Positions 1 through 11,279 of a stretch of DNA of 64,000 nt are shown piece by piece. Made by a program: the position numbers and the translations under genes. Below the pieces are notes generated by a model that was not told the origin of the DNA, did not search any database, and was given only the letters and a program-made list of their open reading frames with translations. The stretch covers positions 124,001 through 188,000 of the forward strand of contig NZ_LOKZ01000038.1 of the NCBI RefSeq assembly GCF_002211365.1, in the 5' to 3' direction. The stretch comes from Rhizobium sp. R711. Lineage in GTDB: Bacteria; Pseudomonadota; Alphaproteobacteria; Rhizobiales; Rhizobiaceae. How positions within the stretch are numbered: position 1 is the first letter of the stretch; every line of letters starts with the position of its first letter.

Positions 1-1380
1 CTGGGCAATCCGCAGATTGTCGATTGTCAGGTGGAAGAGCTTTCGTAGTTCTTCGTAGCCCTCCTCGGAGAATTTCAAGCCGAGCGAGATCTTCTTCGTC
101 ACCTGCGGCATCAGGCCCTTCTCGATGATGTCGCCGATGTGTTCGAGGTTGATCGCATAGTCGATGATGACGATGGAGCGGCGACCGTCCTCTTCGCTCA
201 GGCCACCATGCCCCAGCTTCGAAAGGTAGATTTTCACTTCCTGCTGCAGGCTGTCGACGCGTTTCTCCAGTAATGGAATTTCCTTGAGCTTCGCCAGATC
301 ATTGCTTTCAAAAGCGCTTGACGCGCGCAGCAGCATCCGTTCGATCAGATCGCCGACGCCGAGAACCTCGCGCGTGGCGCTGGCAAGGGCGACAACTGGC
401 GTCGAAAGTTCGTGTTGGTCGAGATATTTCGGTCCGCTGTCCGGCTGAGCCTGTTCCGGTACCAGCCTGAGCATCAGTCGCGACAAGGGACGCGAGAAGG
501 GCCATGCAAGTGCTGCAAGCATCAGGTTGAAGCCGAGGTGGGCGTCCACAGGCAGCTTTGCCGGTGCCAGTGGCAGTGCTTCCAGCAATTCGGCACCGAA
601 GCTCGCGAGCGGTAACGCAACCAGGCAGCCGATGGCTCGGACGATCAGATTGCCAAGGGTGACACGCTTGGCGGCAGCCGGTCCGGAGAGCGATGCTATG
701 ACAGGCGGAATGGCGCCACCAAGATTGGCGCCGAGCACCAGCACGATGATCAGTCCTGCCGACAGGATGCCCGTCGAGGCGAGCGACAGAATGAGGACGA
801 CTGCGGCAAGGCTCGACGACGAGATGAAAGCGATGCCGGCGGAAAAGGCCAGTGCGACCGGCCAGGCATTGTCGAGCAGGGCAACGAAGGCACCAAGCGC
901 CGGCGACTGGCGCATCGGCTCCGTGGCACTGCTCAACAAATGCAGCGACAACAGCATCAGACCGATGCCGATCAGCGCCGTACCGCCGCCCTGACGCGAC
1001 GACGAGCCACTGCGATGGAGGACCATGCCGGCGAGGATTACCAGTGGAGACAGCCACTCTATGCCGGTTGCCACGATCCAGGCGGTCACAGCGGTTCCGA
1101 CGTTGGCACCGAGCAAGACGATTTGCGCCATGCGCGGCTTCACCAATTCGCGCTCGACGAAGGAGGCGACCATCAACGCCGTGGCAGTCGAGCTCTGCAG
1201 CGCGATCGTCGCGAAGAAGCCCGACACGAACGAGCGCAGGCCGCTGCGCGTGCCGGTGGCAAGGCCGGTGCGCAACCGCGCCCCAAACGCTCTAGAGACA
1301 CCGTCCTTCACCTGTGCCAGACCGAACAGCAGCAGAGCTACCGCGCCGAACAGGTTGATCATGACGATGGTGGATTCCAT
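1..1380 (-). CDS. Na+/phosphate symporter family protein (C-terminus outside window)
   Basis: The frame is open from an ATG at 1380 to base 1, giving about 460 residues, so the C-terminus is cut. AAAGGCAG lies just upstream as ribosome-binding site. The first ~320 residues are very hydrophobic and contain the two related halves of the Na/Pi-cotransporter (NptA/PF02690) fold. The first half carries the QSS signature (ALQSSTATALM, near residue 50); the second has the related FISSSSLAAVVLIL stretch. From about residue 340 the sequence becomes hydrophilic and helical (VGDLIERMLLRASSAFES), like the PhoU-type cytoplasmic domain of this family. The expected role is sodium-coupled phosphate uptake or export across the inner membrane. 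The second half lacks the exact QSS glutamine, so substrate is uncertain. trmL lies next on the same strand, 197 bases away, with no sign of an operon. Confidence 0.88.
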   Translation of the reverse strand, partial: MESTIVMINLFGAVALLLFGLAQVKDGVSRAFGARLRTGLATGTRSGLRSFVSGFFATIALQSSTATALMVASFVERELVKPRMAQIVLLGANVGTAVTAWIVATGIEWLSPLVILAGMVLHRSGSSSRQGGGTALIGIGLMLLSLHLLSSATEPMRQSPALGAFVALLDNAWPVALAFSAGIAFISSSSLAAVVLILSLASTGILSAGLIIVLVLGANLGGAIPPVIASLSGPAAAKRVTLGNLIVRAIGCLVALPLASFGAELLEALPLAPAKLPVDAHLGFNLMLAALAWPFSRPLSRLMLRLVPEQAQPDSGPKYLDQHELSTPVVALASATREVLGVGDLIERMLLRASSAFESNDLAKLKEIPLLEKRVDSLQQEVKIYLSKLGHGGLSEEDGRRSIVIIDYAINLEHIGDIIEKGLMPQVTKKISLGLKFSEEGYEELRKLFHLTIDNLRIAQ

Positions 1381-1577
1381 GCTGCCTTTCTTTTACGTCT
1401 TGCACGAACAAGCGTCGTTCTGTTCGAATCTCTCTTTGCCAAGTGATTGAAAACATGGCTTTCCGGACATTCTTTTTATTGTCCGGCTAAAAACTATACG
1501 CCGCTTGGGGGAATTCACAACGCCATTCGCGACATATTCTGAGGCTGTATCGGCATTTGCGTCATTGAGGCCAGAAG

Positions 1578-2039
1578 TCAACGCCAGACTGTCTGCCGCA
1601 TGGCCTCTCCAACGATCATTGCCGCCGAGACGGCGACGTTGATGGAGCGTTGGCCCTCTATCATGGGGACAAGTATCCGGGCGTCCGCTGCCGCGTGCAC
1701 GTGATCGGGGACGCCGGCGCTCTCGCGGCCGAACAGGAGGATGTCGTCGGGCAGGAACTCCAAGTCGGTGTAGCGTTCGGCCGCCTTGGTGGATGCCAGT
1801 ATCAGGCGGCGGCCGGTGGCCCTTCGCCATTCCTCGAAACGGTCCCAATTGACGTGGCGGGTGAGGGCGGCAGCAGCGATATAATCCATACCAGCCCGCT
1901 TGAGATTGCGATCCGATATGTCAAAACCTGCCGGCTCGATGATGTCGACGGCAAAGCCGAGGCAGGCGGCAAGACGCAGGATAGTACCGGTATTCCCCGG
2001 GATGTCAGGCTGATAGAGGGCTAGTCTGAGGTCTGCCAT
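1578..2039 (-). CDS. trmL: tRNA (cytidine(34)-2'-O)-methyltransferase
   Basis: A SPOUT-class RNA methyltransferase of 153 residues, the usual TrmL length. It methylates the wobble-base ribose of certain leucine tRNAs using S-adenosylmethionine. Visible motifs are the N-terminal ALYQPDIPGNTGTILRLAA, LFGRESAGVP in the middle, and the knot-forming NVAVSAAMIVGEAMR near the C-terminus. The frame stays open to 2132, but those extra 31 residues are Cys/Arg-rich and unlike the family, so the ATG at 2039 is chosen. The gene stands alone. The region upstream, to the divergent ABC exporter gene, is non-coding. Confidence 0.93.
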   Translation of the reverse strand: MADLRLALYQPDIPGNTGTILRLAACLGFAVDIIEPAGFDISDRNLKRAGMDYIAAAALTRHVNWDRFEEWRRATGRRLILASTKAAERYTDLEFLPDDILLFGRESAGVPDHVHAAADARILVPMIEGQRSINVAVSAAMIVGEAMRQTVWR

Positions 2040-2423
2040 AGTGGGTGTCGTCGTTTCCGCTTTCTTCGAGAGACACCTATTGCAACTGTGATTTTGGCGC
2101 AACAGGACGCATTTAGGCCTATAATTGTTCAATTTCCGGCCGGTCGGGGCTGGAAATTCTGCTTAATTCGCGTTAAGGGTGCACATCTTTTAATCGCCAA
2201 AAGGGAGCGCCAGATGGAAATGTTGCCGCGTATGCGCTCTCGATGCGTGAACCCACGAGTGGCGATCTGGCACGCCTAGTGCCATTTCTTTCCTGAATTC
2301 CCATTTCTAATCCATTGCGCGGCTGTCGTGGCCTCGCCCCGTGAACGTCCGGTTCCCATATGAGCTCAAGCGCCGTTTTGCGCGAGTCGGGAGGCCGGAG
2401 CGATCAAGTTTCGGAGCATTTTC
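2040..2423. other. Non-coding region between divergent trmL and ABC exporter
   Basis: This stretch holds the 5' regions of two divergent genes. The only structured element I see is a perfect 6+6 inverted repeat at 2268-2284, listed separately. A 63-codon frame at 2088-2279 has no recognisable product and no good ribosome-binding site, so it is not called. Confidence 0.5.
2268..2284. promoter_or_regulatory. Candidate operator, TGGCAC-N5-GTGCCA
   Basis: A perfect inverted repeat (TGGCAC, GCCTA, GTGCCA) lies about 140 bases upstream of the ABC exporter start at 2424. Its size and symmetry fit a dimeric repressor or activator site. It shares TGGCAC with sigma-54 -24 boxes but lacks the TTGC half, so it is not a sigma-54 promoter. 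Its function is inferred from symmetry and position only. Confidence 0.35.
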
Positions 2424-4280
2424 ATGTTTGGCTGGTTCGAACAGCGACTCAATCCCTTCCCCAGCGAGGAGCCGATTGCTCCTCCGAAGGGCCTCTTTGC
2501 ATTTTGCTGGCATTATACGAAGCCGGCAGCACCGTGGCTCGCCATCATGGCAGTCCTGACCGCGCTGATCGCCGTGGGCGAGGTGGCGCTCTTCCAGTTC
2601 CTGGGCGACATTGTGGACTGGCTGACCAAAGCCGACAAGGCGACATTCCTGCAAACGGAGTGGCCGAGATTGGCGTGGATGGGATCGTTGATCCTCCTTG
2701 GCCTACCGCTGGCGGCTGGGCTGGATTCGCTCATCATGCATCAGGTGCTTCTCGGCAACTATCCGATGATCGCACGCTGGCAGATGCATCGCTTCCTGCT
2801 GCGTCACAGCATGACCTTCTTTGCCAACGAGTTCGCCGGACGCGTTGCGACGAAGGTGATGCAGACGTCGCTTGCGGTTCGCGAGACGACGATGAAGATC
2901 CTCGATGTCTTCGTCTATGTTGTCACGTACTTCCTGTCGATGATCATCGTTATCGCTGCTGCCGACTGGCGGCTGATGATACCGATCCTCGTTTGGCTCG
3001 CCGTCTATATCGGCATCGTCGCCTACTTCGTGCCACGGCTTCGCAAGATCGCGGCGCAGCAGGCGGATGCGCGCTCGATGATGACCGGGCGGGTGGTTGA
3101 CAGCTACACGAACATCGCGACCGTCAAGCTGTTCTCACATGCCGGCCGCGAGGAGACCTACGCGCGTAGCGGCATGGAGGAGTTCCTCGGAACCGTTCAT
3201 GCGCAGATGCGCCGCGTCACGTTGTTTCACATATCTGTCTATGTGAACAACTGCGTGGCACTCTTCGTGGTGTCGGGTCTGTCCATCTGGTTCTGGCTAA
3301 ACGGGCAGATTTCGGTGGGCGCCATCGCCATCGCCATTGGTCTTGCCATGCGTGTCAACGGCATGTCGCAGTGGATCATGTGGGAAGTCTCGGCGTTGTT
3401 CGAGAACATCGGCACGGTCTATGACGGCATGGAGATGATGACGAAAAAGCACGACATCGTCGACAAGCCGGGCGCGCCGCAGCTGTCAGCGAAGAAGGGC
3501 GCAATCCACTACGATCGCATCCGCTTCCACTATGGCAAGGGCAAAGGCGTCATCGACAATCTCTCTCTCGACATCAAGGCGGGTGAGAAGGTCGGTCTGG
3601 TCGGTCGCTCCGGCGCCGGCAAGACCACGCTGATGAACCTGTTGCTGCGCTTCTACGATCTGGAGGCTGGCCGCATCACGATCGATGGGCAGGACATCTC
3701 GGGCGTGTCCCAGGAGAGCCTGCGTGAATTGATCGGTGTCGTGACGCAGGATACGTCCCTGCTGCACCGGTCGATCCGCGACAACATCGCCTATGGCCGC
3801 CCGGATGCGACGGATGCCCAGGTGATCGAAGCCGCCAGACGCGCCAATGCCTGGGACTTCATCGAAGGGCTTGTCGACATGCAGGGCCGGACAGGGCTTG
3901 ACGCGCAGGTCGGCGAACGCGGCGTGAAGCTCTCCGGCGGCCAGCGTCAGCGCATCGCGATCGCCCGCGTCTTCCTGAAGGACGCGCCGATCCTGGTGCT
4001 CGACGAAGCGACGTCGGCGCTCGACTCCGAGGTCGAGGCAGCGATTCAGGAAAACCTGTTTGCGCTGATGGAAGGCAAGACGGTGATTGCAATCGCTCAC
4101 CGCCTGTCGACCCTGACGGAGATGGATCGCTTGATCGTGCTCGACAAGGGCAAGATCATCGAGGCAGGAGCCCATGCCGAGCTTGTCGAACAGGGCGGCA
4201 TTTACGCCGACCTGTGGAACCGCCAGTCGGGCGGCTTCCTGGCCGACCATTCCGAAGAAGCGGAAGAGGCGGCCGAATGA
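2424..4280 (+). CDS. ABC exporter, fused permease-ATPase (first of two paralogues)
   Basis: A 618-residue half-transporter of the MsbA/multidrug ABC exporter type. Residues ~30-330 carry six predicted membrane helices. The nucleotide-binding domain follows: Walker A GRSGAGKTT near residue 394, signature LSGGQRQR near 503, Walker B ILVLDEATSAL near 523 and H-loop IAHRLSTL near 558. All catalytic motifs are intact. It should act as a homodimer, or as a heterodimer with the 639-residue paralogue 450 bases downstream, which shares the same N-terminal pattern (W-[FI]-[EN]-x-x-[LI]-NPF) and domain order. The substrate cannot be read from the sequence. A hairpin follows the stop codon. Confidence 0.92.
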   Translation: MFGWFEQRLNPFPSEEPIAPPKGLFAFCWHYTKPAAPWLAIMAVLTALIAVGEVALFQFLGDIVDWLTKADKATFLQTEWPRLAWMGSLILLGLPLAAGLDSLIMHQVLLGNYPMIARWQMHRFLLRHSMTFFANEFAGRVATKVMQTSLAVRETTMKILDVFVYVVTYFLSMIIVIAAADWRLMIPILVWLAVYIGIVAYFVPRLRKIAAQQADARSMMTGRVVDSYTNIATVKLFSHAGREETYARSGMEEFLGTVHAQMRRVTLFHISVYVNNCVALFVVSGLSIWFWLNGQISVGAIAIAIGLAMRVNGMSQWIMWEVSALFENIGTVYDGMEMMTKKHDIVDKPGAPQLSAKKGAIHYDRIRFHYGKGKGVIDNLSLDIKAGEKVGLVGRSGAGKTTLMNLLLRFYDLEAGRITIDGQDISGVSQESLRELIGVVTQDTSLLHRSIRDNIAYGRPDATDAQVIEAARRANAWDFIEGLVDMQGRTGLDAQVGERGVKLSGGQRQRIAIARVFLKDAPILVLDEATSALDSEVEAAIQENLFALMEGKTVIAIAHRLSTLTEMDRLIVLDKGKIIEAGAHAELVEQGGIYADLWNRQSGGFLADHSEEAEEAAE

Positions 4281-4283
4281 ACC

Positions 4284-4317
4284 AGAAGCCCTCCCTGCGG
4301 GTGCGGGGAGGGCTTCT
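4284..4317 (+). terminator. Hairpin after the first ABC exporter, possible terminator
   Basis: A 12-bp stem (AGAAGCCCTCCC with GGGAGGGCTTCT) closes a 10-base loop four bases after the exporter stop. It is followed by a T-rich but interrupted tail (CATTTGCATTT), so it is a weak intrinsic terminator. It also lies just beyond the 3' end of the opposing ribbon-helix-helix gene and may serve both. Confidence 0.6.
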
Positions 4318-4341
4318 CATTTGCATTTGATGTGTGTCGGA

Positions 4342-4572
4342 TCAGAGGCTGTCTGCCCAGTCTTTCACGCGGTTTCCTTCGACAAGCATGCTGTTGGTCG
4401 ACGCAAGCGTACGCAACGCAAACAGACGCCGCTCTTCCTCACGATCGACCCACGCAGAGATCGCCTCGGCGATAACTTCGTCGTAAGATATTTCCAGCTG
4501 TTCAACGATTGCATCAAGTCGTTCCGCAAGGGGCAGCGGAATACTCGACATGACTGTCTTCCTTGCTTGCAT
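4342..4572 (-). CDS. Ribbon-helix-helix (CopG-type) protein, orphan antitoxin-like
   Basis: A 76-residue protein. The segment SSIPLPLAERLDAIVEQL then ISYDEVIAEAISAWVDREEE has the beta-strand/helix/helix pattern of ribbon-helix-helix DNA-binding proteins. The C-terminal VKDWADSL resembles the toxin-binding tail (V-x-x-W-x-D-S) of antitoxins normally paired with RelE/ParE toxins. No toxin gene lies beside it: downstream is the converging ABC exporter and upstream the divergent second exporter. The ATG at 4572 has GGGAG eight bases upstream; a second ATG at 4551 is possible. It may be a remnant antitoxin or a recruited local regulator of the exporters that flank it. The fold assignment is fairly secure; the role is not. 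Confidence 0.72.
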   Translation of the reverse strand: MQARKTVMSSIPLPLAERLDAIVEQLEISYDEVIAEAISAWVDREEERRLFALRTLASTNSMLVEGNRVKDWADSL

Positions 4573-4733
4573 CGCGGCCGTCTCCCGTAAAAATCCATTG
4601 TACCCCGAGATTGTCACGAGGTCAGTCTCATTCAACGGTGATGCCGTTGTTGTTACCGATTGTTACGAAAATATAAGGTTGCGCCCTGGGGCCGTTGCTT
4701 TCCCGCTCTGGCTAATAAGCCTATATCGCATTT

Positions 4734-6653
<1,920 letters not shown>

Positions 6654-7827
6654 TCCCATATTGTCCGCGATCCGCTGGACGGACTTCAATCGCAGCGGCG
6701 GACGGGCGAGGACGTGGTCGATGCTGATGCCGAAGTCACGCGCCCTGATCGGCCAGGTCGCCGGCTCGGGAAAGACCGTCTGAAAGCCAGTCGTGCGTAT
6801 GAAACGCTGGATGCGTGGGTCCAGGATCGCTGAATTAAAGTCTCCGGTGAGGACGAGCGGCCCGTCGATAGCGCCCGTCACGGACCCGAGATCGTCGAGT
6901 TCGTCTCCCTGGAAGTCATCGAAGTAGGGTTTGGCGAGATGGGCCGCGAGGAAATTGATCTTCGTTCCCTCGAAGTCGATGACCGAATATGTCAGCCGAT
7001 TTTGCCACAGTTCGCCAAGGCTGCGGACTTTCTTCTCGATGAATCGACGCTTCGAGAGGACGAGCGTGTCGCATTGGTTGATCTCTTCGCCGCAGCCGAT
7101 GCGGTAGGGATATGTGCCGGACAGGCGTGCGATATAGGGGCGAAGCGGAGCTGCCTCCAGGATGTTCACGACATCGACATTCGAGGCGACGATGAAATCC
7201 GCAATTTGCCCGGCATTGGAGAAGTTCTCGTGCTCGATGTTGAAGGACATCACGCTGAAAAGTGGTGGCGTATCAGCAGCCGCTGGCAGAGAGGCGAATT
7301 CCCTCAGCATGATAACGCCATGCCCCAGCAACACTACCGCGACGGTCAGTAGCAGGTAGGCATACCAGTGCCGTTTGAGGAGTAGAAGGACGAGGCACCC
7401 TGCGACCGCAACCAGGGCAAAATGGATCTGAAAGCTGTAAACGAAGGCGAGAAGCCAAACGTATGTGATGTAGCGCAAAGACATCAGCGCCAGCAACAGC
7501 GAGAGGAGGACACTCCCTATGCAGTATAAAGTGTCTTTCATCGGCGGGCGCTGGGATAGGGAGAGGTTAGTGGCGGTCGCCTAGCACGAGGTTCGAATTG
7601 GTGCAATGCACAACTGTGGCAAGCATGTGATTGTCTTCGAAAATCATCTGAAAATTCCCGCGACATTGTGCCCTCATGGCCTTGCCAAGGCTGGACATAA
7701 TTTGCGATCAAGCTTAGAACGCGCCGGATTGGTGGGGAATCTATGGTCGAATTGTGTCGCGACAGATTCGCCGCCGCGAGGGGAAGGGCGGAGTTCCGCA
7801 AAAATTGCGCAGAGGATGGTTTAAGCC

Positions 7828-8406
7828 GTGAGCGAACACGAAACGACAAGCGAGATCACGGGTGAGCCCACTCGCCGTGATTTCCTTTATCTCACCACTG
7901 GTATGGCGGGCGCCGTGGGCGCCGTTGCGGTCGCTTGGCCGTTTATCGATCAGATGCGTCCGGATGCTTCGACATTGGCTCTGGCTTCCATCGAAGTCGA
8001 CGTTTCCAGTCTTGAGCCCGGAATGTCGCTGACCGCCAAGTGGCGCGGCAAGCCTATCTTCATTCGCAACCGTACGCCCGAGGAAGTGAAGGCGGCCGAT
8101 GAAGTGCCGCTGTCCGACCTGAAGGATCCGGTTGCCCGCAACGCCAACCTGCCTTCTGACGCGCAGGCGACGGCTGTCGACCGTTCCGCCGGCAAGGACA
8201 AGGAAAACTGGATCGTCATGATCGGCTCCTGCACCCATCTGGGCTGCATCCCGCTCGGTCAGGCCGGCGAATACAATGGTTGGTTCTGTCCCTGCCATGG
8301 CTCGGTCTACGATACGGCCGGCCGCATCCGCAAAGGTCCGGCGCCGCAGAACCTGGCGATCCCGACCTATTCGTTCATTTCCGATAAAGTAATCAAGATC
8401 GGTTGA
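7828..8406 (+). CDS. petA: Ubiquinol-cytochrome c reductase, Rieske iron-sulfur subunit
   Basis: The 192-residue Rieske subunit of the cytochrome bc1 complex, passing electrons from ubiquinol to cytochrome c1. The N-terminus has a twin-arginine-like TRRDFLYLTTGMAG followed by one membrane anchor. The two [2Fe-2S] boxes are intact: CTHLGC (near residue 135) and CPCHGS (near 154), supplying two Cys and two His ligands plus the disulphide pair. Translation starts at a GTG at 7828. petB follows after 13 bases and petC after that, so petABC is one operon. It likely sits downstream of a promoter in the 286-base gap before it, where I could not identify convincing -35/-10 boxes. Confidence 0.97.
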   Translation: MSEHETTSEITGEPTRRDFLYLTTGMAGAVGAVAVAWPFIDQMRPDASTLALASIEVDVSSLEPGMSLTAKWRGKPIFIRNRTPEEVKAADEVPLSDLKDPVARNANLPSDAQATAVDRSAGKDKENWIVMIGSCTHLGCIPLGQAGEYNGWFCPCHGSVYDTAGRIRKGPAPQNLAIPTYSFISDKVIKIG

Positions 8407-8419
8407 GGGGGACTGATTT

Positions 8420-9697
8420 ATGAGTGGCCATTCCAGCTACGAGCCATCAACCGGCCTTGAGAAGTGGATCGATGCGCGCCTGCCTTTGCCGCGCATGGTC
8501 TATGACAGCTTTGTCGCATATCCGGTTCCGCGTAACCTGAACTATGCCTACACCTTCGGCGCCATGCTTGCGGTCATGCTCGTCGTGCAGATCCTGACCG
8601 GTGTCGTGCTTGCCATGCACTATGCCGCGGAAACGACGGTTGCGTTCAACTCCGTCGAGAAGATCATGCGTGACGTGAACCACGGCTGGCTGCTGCGCTA
8701 CATGCACGCCAACGGCGCGTCCTTCTTCTTCGTTGCCGTTTATCTGCACATCGCCCGCGGTCTCTATTACGGCTCCTACAAGGCGCCGCGCGAAATCCTC
8801 TGGATCCTCGGTGTTCTGATCTACCTCCTGATGATGGCGACCGGCTTCATGGGCTACGTTCTGCCCTGGGGTCAGATGTCCTTCTGGGGCGCGACGGTTA
8901 TCACCGGCTTCTTCTCGGCATTCCCGCTGGTTGGCGAGTGGATCCAGCAGTTCCTGCTCGGTGGCTTCGCCGTCGAGAACCCGACGCTGAACCGCTTCTT
9001 CTCGCTGCACTACCTGCTGCCCTTCGTTATTGCCGGCGTTGTTGTCCTGCATATCTGGGCGCTGCACGTTGTCGGCCAGACGAATCCGACCGGCGTCGAA
9101 GTCAAGACCAAGACGGACACTGTTCGCTTCACGCCTTATGCGACCCTCAAGGACGCGCTTGGCGTTTCGGTCTTCCTGCTGGTCTACGCCTACTTCGTCT
9201 TCTACATGCCGAACTTCCTCGGTCACCCGGATAACTATATCCCGGCTGACCCGTTGAAGACGCCGGCCCATATCGTTCCGGAATGGTACTTCCTGCCGTT
9301 CTACGCGATGCTGCGCTCGATCACCTTCAATATCGGACCGATCGACTCGAAGCTTGCAGGCGTTCTGGTCATGTTCGGCGCCATCATCGTGCTGTTCTTC
9401 CTGCCGTGGCTCGACACGTCGAAGGTTCGCTCGGCTGTCTACCGCCCGTGGTACAAGCTGTTCTACTGGTTGTTCGTCGCCAATGCGATCGTTCTCGGTT
9501 GGCTCGGTTCCCAGCCTGCCGAGGGCCTGTACACCACCATCTCGCAGATCTGCACGCTGCTGTACTTCGCCTTCTTCCTGGTTGCCATGCCGGTTCTCGG
9601 CCTCGTCGAGACGCCGCGCCGCTTGCCCAATTCAATTACGGAAGCGGTTCTGGAAAAGCGCAACAAGGCGGCGGCCGCTGAGCCGGTCAAGGCCTGA
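8420..9697 (+). CDS. petB: Cytochrome b of the bc1 complex
   Basis: A 425-residue polytopic cytochrome b with eight predicted membrane helices. It houses the low- and high-potential b hemes and both quinone sites. The heme-ligand histidines are visible in YMHANGASFFF and YLHIARG (helix B) and in HYLLPF and VLHIWALH (helix D). The quinol-oxidation PEWY motif is present as VPEWYFLPFYAML near residue 290. Upstream spacing to petA is 13 bases; petC begins 26 bases after the stop. The length is typical of alphaproteobacterial cytochrome b. Confidence 0.98.
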   Translation: MSGHSSYEPSTGLEKWIDARLPLPRMVYDSFVAYPVPRNLNYAYTFGAMLAVMLVVQILTGVVLAMHYAAETTVAFNSVEKIMRDVNHGWLLRYMHANGASFFFVAVYLHIARGLYYGSYKAPREILWILGVLIYLLMMATGFMGYVLPWGQMSFWGATVITGFFSAFPLVGEWIQQFLLGGFAVENPTLNRFFSLHYLLPFVIAGVVVLHIWALHVVGQTNPTGVEVKTKTDTVRFTPYATLKDALGVSVFLLVYAYFVFYMPNFLGHPDNYIPADPLKTPAHIVPEWYFLPFYAMLRSITFNIGPIDSKLAGVLVMFGAIIVLFFLPWLDTSKVRSAVYRPWYKLFYWLFVANAIVLGWLGSQPAEGLYTTISQICTLLYFAFFLVAMPVLGLVETPRRLPNSITEAVLEKRNKAAAAEPVKA

Positions 9698-9723
9698 ACG
9701 TGCGACAGGAAGGGAAGAGAAAC

Positions 9724-10620
9724 ATGAAAAAGCTTGTTACAAGCCTCCTGTCGCTTGCTGTCGTCGCTGGTTTGAGCGGCGCGGCATTCGCCCAGGAAGC
9801 CGCATCATCGAACGGCGCTGAGCCGGCACATCATGCGGAAGGCGCAACGCCGCACTATCCGCTGCTTCATCCAAAGCATGAAGAGTGGACCTTTGCCGGT
9901 CCCATCGGCCACTATGACAAGGGCCAATTGCAGCGCGGTCTGAAGGTCTACACGGAAGTTTGTGCAGCCTGTCACTCAATGAACCTTGTGGCTTTCCGTA
10001 CACTTGGGGATCTTGGCTACTCCGACGCTCAGGTGAAGGCCTTAGCGGCGAACTACGAAGTTCAGGACGGTCCGAACGCAAGTGGTGACATGTTTACCCG
10101 TAAGGCCATTCCGTCGGATCACTTCCCGTCGCCGTTCCCGAACCACGAAGCGGCAGCAGCGGCCAACAACGGTGCGGCTCCTCCGGACTTCTCGCTGATC
10201 GCGAAGGCGCGCGGTATCGAGCGCGGTTTCCCGCAGTTTCTGATCGACATGATCCCGTTCGTCGGCGGCTATCAGGAAGGTGGTCCTGATTACATCTATT
10301 CGCTGCTGACCGGCTACGATCAGCAGCCGCCGGCTGGTGTTCAGGTCGCTGAAGGCACGCACTACAACCCGTACTTCGCCAATGCTGCCGCACTGGCCAT
10401 GCCAAAACCGCTCTCCGACGGTCAGGTAACATATGACGACGGCTCGCCGGCGACGGTCGACCAGTATGCCAAGGACGTTGCATCCTTCCTGATGTGGGCC
10501 GCTGAACCGCACCTTGAAGAGCGCAAGCGTACGGGCTTCATGGTCATGGTCTTCCTGGCCATCTTCACGGGATTGATCTACCTGACCAAGCGTTCGGTCT
10601 ACGCGAACAAGGAACACTGA
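9724..10620 (+). CDS. petC: Cytochrome c1 of the bc1 complex
   Basis: A 298-residue cytochrome c1. The ATG at 9724 is followed by a classical Sec signal peptide (MKKLVTSLLSLAVVAGLSG, cleavage near AFAQE), which favours it over an upstream GTG at 9700. The covalent heme-binding CAACH is at about residues 81-85, and the candidate methionine ligand lies in AALAMPKPL. A C-terminal membrane helix (MVMVFLAIFTGLIYL) anchors the protein with its heme domain in the periplasm. A strong intrinsic terminator follows at 10646, closing the petABC operon. Confidence 0.97.
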   Translation: MKKLVTSLLSLAVVAGLSGAAFAQEAASSNGAEPAHHAEGATPHYPLLHPKHEEWTFAGPIGHYDKGQLQRGLKVYTEVCAACHSMNLVAFRTLGDLGYSDAQVKALAANYEVQDGPNASGDMFTRKAIPSDHFPSPFPNHEAAAAANNGAAPPDFSLIAKARGIERGFPQFLIDMIPFVGGYQEGGPDYIYSLLTGYDQQPPAGVQVAEGTHYNPYFANAAALAMPKPLSDGQVTYDDGSPATVDQYAKDVASFLMWAAEPHLEERKRTGFMVMVFLAIFTGLIYLTKRSVYANKEH

Positions 10621-10645
10621 GAGCTTCGCTCCAGAGTCTAGTGAA

Positions 10646-10671
10646 AGGCGGCCTTGGGGCCGCCTTTTTTG
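10646..10671 (+). terminator. Intrinsic terminator of petABC
   Basis: An 8-bp GC-rich stem (AGGCGGCC with GGCCGCCT) closes a 4-base loop and runs straight into six or more T residues. It lies 26 bases after the petC stop. Confidence 0.92.
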
Positions 10672-10736
10672 TTGGTTCCGTCTGCGGCAATTGATAGGGT
10701 GCAGCCGAATTGAAGCCTGCAGAGTATGGACATTCC

Positions 10737-11279
10737 ATGAGCGATACGATTTCGGAGCTTGCAGCCAGCATCCGCTCCATCCCGGACTACCCGAAGCCCG
10801 GCATCATTTTCCGCGACATCACCACGCTTCTCGGCAATCCGCGCGCCTTCCGCCGCGCCGTCGATGAACTGGTGCAGCCCTATGCCGGGTTGAAGATCGA
10901 CAAGATTGCCGGAACCGAAGCTCGGGGCTTCATTCTGGGCGGTGCGGTCGCGCATCAGCTTTCGGCGGGGTTCGTACCGATCCGCAAGAAGGGCAAGCTG
11001 CCGCGCGATACCGTGCGGGTAGCCTATAGCCTGGAATACGGTGTCGACGAGATGGAGATGCATCGGGATGCGGTGCAGCCGGGTGAGAAGGTCATTCTCG
11101 TCGACGACCTGATCGCGACCGGAGGCACGGCGGTCGCCGCCACGCAGCTTTTGCGGCAGATGGGGGCGGAGGTCGTTTCGGCCTGCTTCGTCATCGACCT
11201 GCCGGATCTCGGTGGCCGCAAGAAGCTGGAGGAGCTGGGCGTCGACGTCCGTACGCTGGTGGAGTTCGCGGGCCATTAG
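10737..11279 (+). CDS. apt: Adenine phosphoribosyltransferase
   Basis: A 180-residue purine-salvage enzyme that makes AMP from adenine and PRPP. It shows the N-terminal IPDYPKPGIIFRDITTLL, the adenine-site AGTEARGFILGG region and the PRPP-binding loop ILVDDLIATGGTA. The ATG at 10737 gives the normal family length; an upstream TTG would add nine atypical residues. Its TAG stop coincides with the first bases of the inverted-repeat element at 11277-11566, so the element was apparently inserted at, or now forms, the end of this gene. Confidence 0.96.
   Translation: MSDTISELAASIRSIPDYPKPGIIFRDITTLLGNPRAFRRAVDELVQPYAGLKIDKIAGTEARGFILGGAVAHQLSAGFVPIRKKGKLPRDTVRVAYSLEYGVDEMEMHRDAVQPGEKVILVDDLIATGGTAVAATQLLRQMGAEVVSACFVIDLPDLGGRKKLEELGVDVRTLVEFAGH

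Noticed and set aside
2268..2284. Sigma-54 promoter
   Set aside because: TGGCAC is present, but the expected TTGC at the -12 position is absent; the symmetry suggests an operator instead.
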